This document shows positions 15,952 to 24,027 of a stretch of DNA of 64,000 bases, one piece after another. The notes under the pieces were generated by a model, which searched no databases, was not told where the DNA came from, and saw only the letters and a list, made by a program, of their open reading frames with translations. The stretch is from positions 1 to 64,000 of the forward strand of contig NZ_JAUUTZ010000005.1 in NCBI RefSeq assembly GCF_030678915.1, written 5' to 3'. This DNA is from Paracoccus wurundjeri (GTDB taxonomy: Bacteria; Pseudomonadota; Alphaproteobacteria; Rhodobacterales; Rhodobacteraceae). The translations under genes and the position numbers were made by a program. Within the stretch, counting starts at the first letter, position 1; the number at the start of each line of letters is the position of its first letter.

Positions 15952-17166
15952 ATGACAGAGCTTTTCGGACAAAACTACGCCGCATCCAAGGGATATTTCG
16001 AGGGCACGCACCGCACCCGCACGCCCGAGGAAAGCCTTGCCGATTTCACCCGGCACATGCCGGCCATGGGGATCACCCGGATCGGCAACGTGACGGGCCT
16101 TGACCGGATCGGCTTCCCGGTCTGCGTCGCGATCCGCCCCAACGCCCGCGCCTTGTCCACCAGTCAGGGCAAAGGGCGCAGCCTCCCCGCCGCCAAGGTT
16201 TCGGCATTGATGGAAGCGGTAGAGACATGGCACGGCGAACGCCCAAAAGGCGAAATACGTATCGCCAGCCATGCCGAACTGAAACGCGAAACCGCGATGC
16301 CTCCACTTTACGATTTCCCGGTACGCGCGGATGCGGAATTGTCGGAAACCCATCCGCTGCCCTGGATAAATGGCTGGGATCTGATGACGGGGAAACCATC
16401 GTGGCTGCCATTGGAAACCGTCTCGAATAATTTCGTCGAAGGCGGGCAGCGCCCGGTTTTCCTGCGCTCGACCAATGGGCTTGCTTCGGGCAATCACATG
16501 CTCGAAGCGGTGGTTCATGCGTTGTGCGAAGTGATCGAACGCGACGCCCTTACCATGTCTTCGCTGTCGGGCGGCGGTCTTGCCATCTGCCCGCGCAGCG
16601 TCCCGGATCCCGATCTCGCGATGCTGCTGGAGGAACTGGAAGCCAAGGAGGTCGCCGTCTTCCTGACCGACCGGACCGTCGATACCCGGGTGCCGACATT
16701 TACCTGCGAATTGATCGACAACCCCGAAAGCCCGATGTGGCGGGCCCTGCCGCAAGTGGATGGGCATGGCGCGCATCTTGACTATAGCGTCGCTCTCAGC
16801 CGTGCGGTAACCGAGGCGATACAGGCACGCGCCACAGTGATCTCGGGCAGTCGCGACGATCTGTTCCCACAGGATTACAGGGATGCCACCAGCATCGAGC
16901 ATCAGTTGCGCCGGATATCCGAGCGCGGAGGCGCCCCGCTCGTCACCGACTGGACCGATGCCGCCGACAGTTTCGAAGCCGATCTCGATATCCTTCTGGA
17001 ACGACTGCGCGGCGTCGGCGTCCGTCACGTTCTGATCTGCGATCTGAGCCGCGGCGAGTTCGGCATTCCCGTGGTCAAAGTCGTGGTGCCGGGGCTGGAG
17101 CCCGTCCGCACCCCATTCTATCGCCCCGGCCCCCGCGCCCGGGCATTCCTGAAGGAGGCCGCATGA
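15952..17166 (+). CDS. YcaO-family protein of the TfuA-dependent (thioamidation) type
   Basis: A 404-residue YcaO protein with ALMEAVETWHGE near residue 90 and LCEVIERDALT near residue 200 carrying the nucleotide-binding glutamates. The C-terminus lacks the PxPxP tail of azoline-forming YcaO enzymes. It overlaps the tfuA-like gene by 4 bases. YcaO-TfuA pairs convert backbone amides to thioamides in thioviridamide-type peptides and in methyl-CoM reductase, so thioamidation of the cluster's precursor is the best prediction. GGGAGGCGAACC lies just upstream of the ATG. It is clearly a different paralogue from the YcaO at 4919. Confidence 0.88.
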   Translation: MTELFGQNYAASKGYFEGTHRTRTPEESLADFTRHMPAMGITRIGNVTGLDRIGFPVCVAIRPNARALSTSQGKGRSLPAAKVSALMEAVETWHGERPKGEIRIASHAELKRETAMPPLYDFPVRADAELSETHPLPWINGWDLMTGKPSWLPLETVSNNFVEGGQRPVFLRSTNGLASGNHMLEAVVHALCEVIERDALTMSSLSGGGLAICPRSVPDPDLAMLLEELEAKEVAVFLTDRTVDTRVPTFTCELIDNPESPMWRALPQVDGHGAHLDYSVALSRAVTEAIQARATVISGSRDDLFPQDYRDATSIEHQLRRISERGGAPLVTDWTDAADSFEADLDILLERLRGVGVRHVLICDLSRGEFGIPVVKVVVPGLEPVRTPFYRPGPRARAFLKEAA

Positions 17167-18515
17167 CAGGCCCGATCGTCATATTCCTTGGACCGACACT
17201 TTCCGCCGATGCGGCACGCGCCCGGCTGGACGGGTTATACCTGCCCCCCTGCCGGATGGGGGACGTCTTTCGCGCCGTCGATGCCCATCACCCCCGTGCC
17301 ATCGGCATCGTCGATGGTTATTTCGAAGCGACCCCGGCAGTCTGGCACAAAGAGATCCTCTATGCGCTCTCGCAGGGTGTTCCGGTTTTCGGGGCCTCCA
17401 GCATGGGCGCGCTCAGAGCCGCCGAACTGCATCCTTTCGGGATGGAGGGCGTCGGGTCCATCTTCACCGCATTCGCCAGCGGCGAGATGACCGACGACGA
17501 CGAGGTCGCGGTGGTTCATGCAAACGATTCTTCGGGCTATGCCGCCGCGTCGGTGCCAATGGTCAATCTGCGGCACGGACTGTCGCTGGCCGCCGCCGCA
17601 GATGTCATCGACGCGAAAGAGGAAAGCCGCGTGATCGCCGCTCTGAAAGAGTTGCATTACCCAAGACGCAGTTGGCAGGCGGTGTGGAACGGCGCGGGCG
17701 ATCTTGCCCCCGACAGGATCGCCGCGCTTCGCGAATTCGTCGAGGCGACGGATTGCGATCTGAAGGCCAAGGACGCCCGTGCAATGCTTGACCGGATCGC
17801 CGAATGGGACGCCAATGGCGCAGCCGCGCCGGAAACGCATGGCTTCGATTTCGAACCCACATTGTTCTGGGAAGAACTGATGCGCCTCAATCGGGGTGGC
17901 GACAACGCGGTGGATGAGCAGAACCTGCTTGACCATCTGCGCATCGCGGAACCGGCGCGGGACGATATTCTGCGCGACGCTTTGCTGCATCATCTGGTCG
18001 AGGAAGCGGCGGCGAGGCTTGAGATCAAGATCCCGGATGATCGCACCGTACTTGCCCGTTTTCGGCGAATACGCGGCCTGACGACACCGGCCTTGCTGAA
18101 AGAGTGGATGGCGGAACAGAAAACCGATCAGGCGGCATGTCTTGAATTGGCGCGGCACGAGGCACGTCTGCGCGCATTATTGCAGCGAACCATGCCAAGT
18201 CTTTCGTCCGACCTCACCGCAACGCTTCGCCTGCGCGGCGAATATCGCCGGGTGACGCAAAGAGCCGCCCATATCGCAGCCCATCTGTCCTGCAAAGGTA
18301 TCGCCGATCCCGGGCCCGAGCATGTTGAATCGCTTGCTCCGGTCCTGGCACGCTATCAACGCGATATCGGCGCGATTCATACGGAACTGGAAACCCATGC
18401 CGCCGAACTGGGCTTTGGCTCCATGCGCCATTTCCTGAGGACGCTGATCGGCGTCCATCTTGCATCGACATCCGAGGAGGCCGAAGATGGCACATCTACC
18501 CGACAGCACGCCTGA
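17163..18515 (+). CDS. TfuA-like protein
   Basis: A 450-residue protein. Its first ~220 residues match TfuA: IVIFLGPTLS at the N-terminus, then the GIVDGYFE block, FGASSMGALRAAEL near residue 80 and a GEMTDDDEVAV segment. The remaining ~230 residues are mostly helical and make the protein longer than a minimal TfuA. TfuA partners a YcaO in peptide thioamidation and has been linked to releasing sulfide from a thiocarboxylated ThiS-type carrier. A ThiS-like carrier and its activator lie at the head of the same gene run. Start overlaps the YcaO gene; stop overlaps the adaptor gene by 29 bases. Confidence 0.88.
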   Translation: MTGPIVIFLGPTLSADAARARLDGLYLPPCRMGDVFRAVDAHHPRAIGIVDGYFEATPAVWHKEILYALSQGVPVFGASSMGALRAAELHPFGMEGVGSIFTAFASGEMTDDDEVAVVHANDSSGYAAASVPMVNLRHGLSLAAAADVIDAKEESRVIAALKELHYPRRSWQAVWNGAGDLAPDRIAALREFVEATDCDLKAKDARAMLDRIAEWDANGAAAPETHGFDFEPTLFWEELMRLNRGGDNAVDEQNLLDHLRIAEPARDDILRDALLHHLVEEAAARLEIKIPDDRTVLARFRRIRGLTTPALLKEWMAEQKTDQAACLELARHEARLRALLQRTMPSLSSDLTATLRLRGEYRRVTQRAAHIAAHLSCKGIADPGPEHVESLAPVLARYQRDIGAIHTELETHAAELGFGSMRHFLRTLIGVHLASTSEEAEDGTSTRQHA

Positions 18516-19677
18516 ACCCTCTCGGCGGGCCGATCACCGAAAGGCCTTTCGCAGCTATTCCGATGACGAGCGCGCGCGTATGCGCAACATCCTGCAGAAC
18601 ATGGGAACAAAAGGCGCGGCATCATCCCCCGCTGTCGGCCCGGCGACCGGCGCGACATCGAAACCGCCGCGCAAGGCGATAATCGCCGGGATTGCAATTC
18701 TGCTTGTCGGGGCAGGTGGCATCTGGCTGCTGCGCCCGGATGCGAACGTAATAGCCTCCGACACCCGCACCGCGGGATCGGCGGAACCGGATGCGGCCGC
18801 CTCGCAAGAACCTACAGCGGCGGCCTCCCCTGATGTGGCGCCTCAGTCCCCCGGCGCCACGGATTCGGCTTCGGTTGCCGCTGCCGGACCAACGCTGGAA
18901 GCCAGCGGCAAGATCGTCGCCAAACGCATGGCGACGGTATCAAGCGATCTGACAGGCCGCGTTACGGAATTGCTCGCCGGGGAAGGAGACGCCGTCGAGA
19001 AAGGCCAGCCGGTCGCCCGTCTCGACGATCATGCGGCAAAGGCGCAACTGGCCATCGCCGAAGCCAATGTCATTGCCTCTGAAGACGAATATGCCGTGGT
19101 TGCCGCCGAACTGGAGGCAATGTCGGACAATCTGCAGCGCACCACGACTTTGGCGCAGCGCGGGGTGGCGTCGAAAGAGGCGCTTAGCACGCTTGAAGGA
19201 CAATATGCCGTTCTCGAAGCGCGTGTCGCTGCCAGCAATCGCCAGATCGACGTGCAGCGCCGGCAGCTTGACGCAATGCGCAACGATTTGAACCAGACGC
19301 TGATACGTTCGCCCTTCAGCGGGGTGGTGACAGAGATCACCGCCAATATCGGCGAAATCGTGTCGCCGGTTTCACCGGGCGGTTATACCCAGTCCGGCAT
19401 CGCCACGATCGTCGATCCGCAATCCATCGTCGGAGAGGTGAATGTCAATGAGCAGTTCCTGTCCAAGATCGAGGATGGACAGAAGGTCGAGATGACCGTG
19501 CCCGCGTGGCCCGACCGAACCTTTTCGGGCCATGTGTCACTGATAACGCCGATCGTCGATGACAGCACAGCCGCCGTAAAGGTCACTGTCACATTCGATC
19601 CTGTGCCGGAAAACATCTATCCCGGCATGCGGCTTGATGTGGCGTTTTTTTCCGATTCCGACCAGCCGGACAGTTGA
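18487..19677 (+). CDS. Periplasmic adaptor (membrane fusion protein, HlyD/MacA-like)
   Basis: A 396-residue adaptor: a cytoplasmic N-terminus of ~60 residues, one transmembrane helix near 62-80, an Ala/Pro/Ser-rich linker, a split lipoyl domain, a coiled coil around 190-275 and a beta-barrel end. The ATG at 18487 follows GAGGAGG at 7 bases. It probably joins the split MacB-like ATPase and permeases (12870-15939) to an outer-membrane channel, making a tripartite exporter for the peptide. No TolC-like gene is present in the window, so the channel must be encoded elsewhere. Confidence 0.88.
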   Translation: MAHLPDSTPEPSRRADHRKAFRSYSDDERARMRNILQNMGTKGAASSPAVGPATGATSKPPRKAIIAGIAILLVGAGGIWLLRPDANVIASDTRTAGSAEPDAAASQEPTAAASPDVAPQSPGATDSASVAAAGPTLEASGKIVAKRMATVSSDLTGRVTELLAGEGDAVEKGQPVARLDDHAAKAQLAIAEANVIASEDEYAVVAAELEAMSDNLQRTTTLAQRGVASKEALSTLEGQYAVLEARVAASNRQIDVQRRQLDAMRNDLNQTLIRSPFSGVVTEITANIGEIVSPVSPGGYTQSGIATIVDPQSIVGEVNVNEQFLSKIEDGQKVEMTVPAWPDRTFSGHVSLITPIVDDSTAAVKVTVTFDPVPENIYPGMRLDVAFFSDSDQPDS

Positions 19678-19717
19678 ATGAAACCGTCGGGCTCCGACAT
19701 CCTGAAAGGAGGAGTTG

Positions 19718-20635
19718 ATGATCATCTCCAGACGTATTTTCTGCGCCCTGCTGACCGCAACGCTGTCACTTGGCCCGATTGGCGGCATCGCCGCCGACAC
19801 CAAGGCCCAGAACGGCCTTGAGGCAGAGAACAGCTTTGAAACCGACCGCATCGTCGTCAAAAGCGGTCCCAAGGCGGGCTCCGACATCATATTGCTTCCC
19901 GGTCTCGCCACACCCGGCGCGGTCTGGGACAATCTGGTCTCGGATCTCGAGGGACGCGCAACGGTGCATGTCGTCGATGTGAAAGGATTCGGCGTCGGCG
20001 ACGGGGCTGCAAATGCCGAAGGCGGCATGATGGAGGGAGTGCTTGCCGATATCGCGGATTTCATCGATGAGCGCGGACTTGAGAAACCGGCGCTTGTCGG
20101 GCACAGCCTTGGCGGAACCCTGGCATTGCAGGCCGGAATCGAGACCCCTGACCTGTACGGGAAATTGATGGTCGTTGACGCCCTGCCCTTCGTGGCCCTG
20201 CTGTTCGATCCACAGGCAACGGTGGAAAGCGTCAAGTCTCAGGCCGAGTCCATGCGCGATCAGATGGCTTCCGCGCCCGCAGGAGCCAATGCGAAACAGA
20301 CCGCCGAGCGTTACGCAATCGACGATGACGCGAAACAGCAGATCGCCGACTGGATCGCCGCATCGGATCCCGCAGCCGTCGCACAGGCTTTTTACGAGGA
20401 TATGCAAGCCGATTTCAGACCGGAACTGGCCGAAATCGGGCCAGCCGTCACGCTGATCGTACCCGTCCCCCCCGAGGCAGAGGGTCAAAACTTCCCACAA
20501 CAATACGGAGCGCTTTATTCCGATGTGCCGGAACTGGAAGTGGTGCCTATCGAGGGCGCCCGGCATTTCGTGATGCTTGACCAACCGGAAGAGATGACCG
20601 CCGCAGTCGAAAAATTTCTGGGATTGGAAGAATGA
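19718..20635 (+). CDS. Secreted alpha/beta hydrolase
   Basis: A 305-residue protein with an N-terminal signal peptide (RRIFCALLTATLSL then an IAAD cleavage region). The nucleophile elbow is GHSLGG near residue 128, an LLPGLATPG oxyanion-type loop precedes it, and ARHFVMLDQPE near the end carries the likely catalytic His. The ATG at 19718 follows AAAGGAGG at 6 bases; a TTG one codon earlier is less likely. It is the last gene of the RiPP run, 40 bases after the adaptor gene. It could tailor or destroy the peptide outside the cytoplasm, for example as immunity; substrate unknown. Confidence 0.82.
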   Translation: MIISRRIFCALLTATLSLGPIGGIAADTKAQNGLEAENSFETDRIVVKSGPKAGSDIILLPGLATPGAVWDNLVSDLEGRATVHVVDVKGFGVGDGAANAEGGMMEGVLADIADFIDERGLEKPALVGHSLGGTLALQAGIETPDLYGKLMVVDALPFVALLFDPQATVESVKSQAESMRDQMASAPAGANAKQTAERYAIDDDAKQQIADWIAASDPAAVAQAFYEDMQADFRPELAEIGPAVTLIVPVPPEAEGQNFPQQYGALYSDVPELEVVPIEGARHFVMLDQPEEMTAAVEKFLGLEE

Positions 20636-20669
20636 TGGTCTGAAAAGCCACGCTTTCGGAACTCACCAC

Positions 20670-20704
20670 GGCAGCCCCGGCGTTTTGTAAACGTCAGGGC
20701 TGTC
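20670..20704 (+). terminator. Imperfect hairpin after the RiPP operon
   Basis: An imperfect inverted repeat (CAGCCCCGGCGTT, short loop, AACGTCAGGGCTG) begins about 35 bases after the hydrolase stop. The right arm is followed by only a few T residues, so it may be a weak terminator or a 3'-end stabiliser. Confidence 0.45.
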
Positions 20705-20802
20705 TTGTGGTACCGGCTCGGCGACATTGGCGTTTTATATAGCTGCGCCGCGAATGGCGTGAAGATCAGGCGGGCAATATATCGGCAAGGGATGGCTTGG
20801 GG

Positions 20803-20940
20803 CTATTTGGGCTTTCCGGAAGCCGCGCCGATCGCCACCCCAATCGCGATCCCGATTGCAATTCCTACTGCAACATTGCCCATGGCCACCCCGATGGCGA
20901 CACCCACAGCTATACCGATCGTCATCCACTTAATCATCAT
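20803..20940 (-). CDS. Glycine-zipper membrane miniprotein
   Basis: A 45-residue peptide. After MMIKWMT it is a regular alternation of glycine with Ile, Val and Ala (GIAVGVAIGVAMG, then GIAIGIAIGVAIG) and ends SGKPK. It should form one or two close-packed membrane helices of the glycine-zipper type. GGAAGG lies about 8 bases before the ATG. The repetitive codons also keep the opposite strand open, but that strand has no ribosome site. It lies between the RiPP run and the Rrf2 operon, on the other strand. Function unknown; small glycine-zipper membrane proteins are common in this bacterial group. Confidence 0.6.
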   Translation of the reverse strand: MMIKWMTIGIAVGVAIGVAMGNVAVGIAIGIAIGVAIGAASGKPK

Positions 20941-21069
20941 CGGCGGCCTTCCATTGCTGCTGCCCAAGTCCTAAAGGATCCGCAGGCACGAAACAATCAC
21001 GTTGGTTTTGCTGTCACATTTCAGTTTATAAAAAAATTTCACCTCTTTCATCAACTTGCTCTACGGGGC

Positions 21070-21106
21070 TTGACAGCGACGCTAATTTGTAACATATGTT
21101 GTTACA
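21070..21106 (+). promoter_or_regulatory. Promoter and inverted-repeat operator of the Rrf2 operon
   Basis: TTGACA at 21070-21075 is a good -35 box; the region 17-19 bases on (CATATGTT) can serve as -10. TGTAAC-N7-GTTACA at 21088-21106 is a perfect inverted repeat that covers the presumed -10 region and ends at the first base of the Rrf2 start codon. A repressor bound there would block the promoter, which suggests autoregulation by the Rrf2 protein. Confidence 0.6.
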
Positions 21107-21549
21107 TGAAGCGAGACAGCCGCCTTTCCTCCGTCCTTCATGCCCTGTTGCATATGGCAGAACATGACGGCCCGATGACCTCTGAAACGCTTGGGCAGTG
21201 CCTTGGCACCAATCCGGTCGTGGTGCGCCGCACCATGGGATTGCTGCGCGATGCGGGTCTGGTGACGGCCGAGCGTGGCCATGCCGGGGGCTGGCGCATC
21301 TCTGCCGATCTGGCAACGGTCAGCCTGCGCCGATTGCATGAGGCTCTGGGCGAGCCTGCGATCTTCGCCATCGGCAACCGCAACGAAAACCCGGAATGCC
21401 TTGTCGAGCAATCCGTCAATGCCGCGCTGGAAGGCACCTTTGCCGAGGCCGAGACACTGCTGCTGAAGCGCTTCGCCGATGTGACACTAGCCGATCTGGC
21501 CAAGGATTTCGCCCGTCGCCATGCGGAAAGGCGGACCGTAAAGGAGTAG
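21106..21549 (+). CDS. Rrf2-family transcriptional regulator
   Basis: A 147-residue Rrf2 protein with an N-terminal winged helix (LSSVLHALLHMAEH, then LGTNPVVVRRTMGLLRDAGLV and a wing with GHAGGW). It lacks the three-cysteine cluster of iron-sulfur members such as NsrR and IscR; the only cysteines are isolated, so it is more like the YwnA type. It is the first gene of an operon with a thioredoxin-reductase-like flavoprotein 3 bases downstream and a methyltransferase, and probably controls them through the inverted repeat at its start. Confidence 0.88.
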   Translation: MKRDSRLSSVLHALLHMAEHDGPMTSETLGQCLGTNPVVVRRTMGLLRDAGLVTAERGHAGGWRISADLATVSLRRLHEALGEPAIFAIGNRNENPECLVEQSVNAALEGTFAEAETLLLKRFADVTLADLAKDFARRHAERRTVKE

Positions 21550-21552
21550 AAT

Positions 21553-22440
21553 ATGCAGGATGTCATCGTGATCGGGGGCAGCTACGCCGGAATGGCCGCC
21601 GCCCTGCAACTGGCGCGTGCGCGCCGCAAGGTACTGATGATCGACGCCGGACAGCGGCGCAACCGTTTCGCAAGCCATTCACACGGTTTTCTGGGACAGG
21701 ATGGGGCGGAGCCAAACCGTATCTGGGCCGAGGCCCGCCGCCAGCTGGAAGCTTATCCGACGGTCGACTGGGTCGAGGGAACCGCCATCGGCATCGCGGG
21801 CCGGCGCGACGATTTCCGGGTTACTCTGGACAACGGCAAGATTGTCCCGGGCCGCCGCATCCTGCTTGCGACCGGGGTCATCGACCAGCTTCCCGATATT
21901 CCCGGCATCACAGAGCGATGGGGGCAAACGGTGTTCCATTGCCCCTATTGCCACGGTTACGAGCTCGATCAGGGCCGGATCGGCGTCATCGCCACCGGCC
22001 CGATGTCACTGCATCAGGCGCAATTGCTGCCGGAATGGGGGGAAGTCACATTTCTGATGAATGATGCTTTAACCCTTGATCCGGATCAACGTGATGATCT
22101 GCGCCGGCGCGGCGTCACCATCGAGGAAACGCCTATCGCGAGGATCACGGGAACGGCAGAGGTGGAACTGCAAGATGGCCGCACAATATCCTTTGCCGGT
22201 CTTTTTACCGCGACCCGAACCCAACCCTCTGCTCCGCTGGCCGAGGCCACCGGCTGCACGCTGGTCGAGACGCCGATGGGCAGTCAGATACTGACAGGTG
22301 AGTCCAAGGAAACCAGCATTCCCGGCATCTTCGCCTGTGGCGATGTCGCGCAGGCGCCGCATTCCGTCTCACTGGCGGTCGGGGATGGCGCCTGGGCGGG
22401 GGCGCAACTGCATCGCTCGCTGGTCTGGCCCGAGGGCTGA
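21553..22440 (+). CDS. Thioredoxin reductase-like FAD/NAD(P)H oxidoreductase
   Basis: A 295-residue flavoprotein. It has an N-terminal GGSYAGMAAA FAD-binding motif, a redox-active CPYC near residue 135 in the same place as in thioredoxin reductase, and a C-terminal GIFACGDVA FAD motif. The NADPH-domain motif GVIATGP is poor for the usual GxGxxA, so the electron donor is unclear. Encoded between an Rrf2 regulator and a methyltransferase, with GGAG before the ATG. Possibly detoxifies small disulfides or electrophiles, as gliotoxin-oxidase-like relatives do; unproven. Confidence 0.88.
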   Translation: MQDVIVIGGSYAGMAAALQLARARRKVLMIDAGQRRNRFASHSHGFLGQDGAEPNRIWAEARRQLEAYPTVDWVEGTAIGIAGRRDDFRVTLDNGKIVPGRRILLATGVIDQLPDIPGITERWGQTVFHCPYCHGYELDQGRIGVIATGPMSLHQAQLLPEWGEVTFLMNDALTLDPDQRDDLRRRGVTIEETPIARITGTAEVELQDGRTISFAGLFTATRTQPSAPLAEATGCTLVETPMGSQILTGESKETSIPGIFACGDVAQAPHSVSLAVGDGAWAGAQLHRSLVWPEG

Positions 22441-23124
22441 ATGGACAGGAAACCCGCTTTCACCACCGATCCGGGCCACGTCACCAGCTATGCCCGGCGG
22501 GTCGCCCACCATGTGCCGGGATTGCAAGATCTGCATCGCATGGCAGGGCTGCTGCTGGCCGAGCGCGTGCCCGAAAGGGGACGGGTTCTGGTCCTGGGTG
22601 CCGGCGGCGGCATGGAACTGCGCGCCTTCGCCCAGGCATATCCGGGCTGGCATTTCGATGGCGTCGATCCGTCGCCCGATATGATCGCGCAGGCACAGGC
22701 CATCATCGCAGAGGACAGCGATCGTATCACCTTTCATCAGGGATATATCGAGGACGCTCCCGACGGTCCCTTCGACGGCGCGACCTGCCTTCTGACCCTG
22801 CATTTCCTGCCGCGAGCAGAGCGTTTGCGCACATTGCGCGAACTGCATCGCCGCCTTCGCCCCAAAGCGCCCCTGATCGTTGCCCATCACAGCTTTCCGC
22901 AGGCGGCGGGGCAGCAGGATCTCTGGCTGCGGCGCAATGCGGCATGGCTGATCTCGGGCGGGATGCCCGAGGCGCGTGCATTGGCAGGTATAACCACGAT
23001 GAAGGAGCGCCTGCCCGTTCTCACGCCCGGAGAAGACGCGGAACTGCTGAATGCGGCAGGTTTCCTGGATGTTCAGCTGTTCTATGCCGCTTTTACATTC
23101 AAGGGATGGGCGGCCTGGGCCTGA
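22441..23124 (+). CDS. Class I SAM-dependent methyltransferase
   Basis: A 227-residue methyltransferase. VLVLGAGGGMELRAFA near residue 45 is the SAM-binding motif I, followed by GVDPSPDMI and a post-motif GATCLLTLHFL. It starts at the base after the stop of the flavoprotein gene, so the two are co-translated. The substrate is not apparent. With the Rrf2 regulator and the flavoprotein it forms a compact three-gene stress or detoxification unit. Confidence 0.85.
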   Translation: MDRKPAFTTDPGHVTSYARRVAHHVPGLQDLHRMAGLLLAERVPERGRVLVLGAGGGMELRAFAQAYPGWHFDGVDPSPDMIAQAQAIIAEDSDRITFHQGYIEDAPDGPFDGATCLLTLHFLPRAERLRTLRELHRRLRPKAPLIVAHHSFPQAAGQQDLWLRRNAAWLISGGMPEARALAGITTMKERLPVLTPGEDAELLNAAGFLDVQLFYAAFTFKGWAAWA

Positions 23125-23253
23125 CAGGCCACAGGCCGCTGTAAGCCAACGGGAAACCGCGTGAACTCTGCTATCCTACAGCGAGAAACCGGATTTTTCA
23201 CTGGTGGCTCGTGGTTACGAAAAGACGCGGAATCCACTTGCCGCAGGGAATGC

Positions 23254-23478
23254 CTAGTTGCAGCCTCCTGACGCGCATGACAACCCACCGGCGACCGCGC
23301 CGATAAGAGCGCCCTTGGTCCCGGATCCGCCAACCGCATCCGCTACCAGCGCACCTGCGCCCGCGCCGCCTACCGTGCGAACCGCCGCGCTGTTCATTGG
23401 ACTGTCGTAACCATAGCCTCCGCCGCAAGCGGCCAAGGCTAAAGTAAACGTCAGAATAATAGTGCTTCTTTTCTGCAT
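23254..23478 (-). CDS. Glycine-zipper lipoprotein
   Basis: A 74-residue small lipoprotein. The N-terminus MQKRSTIILTFTLALAAC is a signal peptide with lipobox LAAC. The mature part is rich in Gly/Ala with a GAGAGALVADAVGG zipper and a CASGGCN end. Such proteins usually sit in the outer membrane or periplasm. GAGG lies before the ATG. A GGAAC lies upstream, but the downstream half does not match the stress promoter used by its neighbours, so it was not called as such. Confidence 0.75.
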   Translation of the reverse strand: MQKRSTIILTFTLALAACGGGYGYDSPMNSAAVRTVGGAGAGALVADAVGGSGTKGALIGAVAGGLSCASGGCN

Positions 23479-23668
23479 CCTGATCTGCCTCGATTTTTTA
23501 GTTGTTATGAGGCGAAAACTATCCCGGTTCCCGAAAAAAGTGAAGCCCGTTACCAACCTGCCTTCTTTTCGCGCCGGACGTCCCGAGCTGTGGGTTCCGG
23601 GCAATCTTCCCCCAAAACAGCGGATATCGTCCGTGATATGGCTGCGATGGCTGCCATCGACTTGATAC

Positions 23669-23939
23669 CTATTCCGAGTTGCGAAAGCTGCCTTCGGCCA
23701 CACCGCGTTTCCAGTAATTCAGGATATAGCCTCTGGCCGGCCCAGACGAATGGTCGGGCGCCGCAAGGCAGTTGGAAGCCGGCGCGGGAAACAGGTTGCG
23801 GCCCAACCGTTCAGCGACGACCATGATCGCAACCCCCGGGAAGCACCAGGACAATCCCAAGCGCCGCGCCTGAACCGATGCCCAGCGCCTCGGGGATGGC
23901 CATGCCGGAGATGCACTGGCGCCGTTCCCGCCCCGGCAT
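23669..23939 (-). pseudogene. Frameshifted small membrane-protein gene
   Basis: Two reading frames join into a plausible protein. The first (from ATG 23939 or 23903) contains MAIPEALGIGSGAALGIVLVL; the second continues GVAIMVVAERLGRNLF and ends at 23669. The switch point is a run of five C on the forward strand at 23833-23837, and removing one base restores a single frame of about 88 residues. It may be a real frameshift or a homopolymer error. No family was recognised and no good ribosome site was seen. Confidence 0.35.
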
Positions 23940-23992
23940 GCAAGACACCGCAGGCAAGCGTCGCAGGAATCGGACACGGCGCCGGGCGTGCT

Positions 23993-24011
23993 CCGGCGCG
24001 TTAAGCGCCGG
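23993..24011 (-). terminator. Hairpin after the acidic secreted protein gene
   Basis: A perfect 7-bp stem (CCGGCGC, loop GTTAA, GCGCCGG) lies 17 bases beyond the stop at 24028. There is no clear T run on the minus strand. Confidence 0.5.
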
Positions 24012-24027
24012 AACAGTATCCTGTGCT

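Noticed and set aside
20659..20684. GGAAC ... CGTT near the end of the RiPP run as a stress promoter
   Set aside because: The spacing is 18 bases instead of 16 and no plus-strand gene follows within a sensible distance.
20705..20974. Plus-strand 89-codon ORF with repeated Ala-Thr-Pro-Ile stretches as a RiPP precursor
   Set aside because: It starts at TTG without a ribosome site and is the mirror of the glycine-repeat peptide on the minus strand, which has a ribosome site and sensible composition.
23479..23540. GGAAC upstream of the glycine-zipper lipoprotein as a stress promoter
   Set aside because: Sixteen bases on, the sequence is TCAT, which does not fit NGTT.
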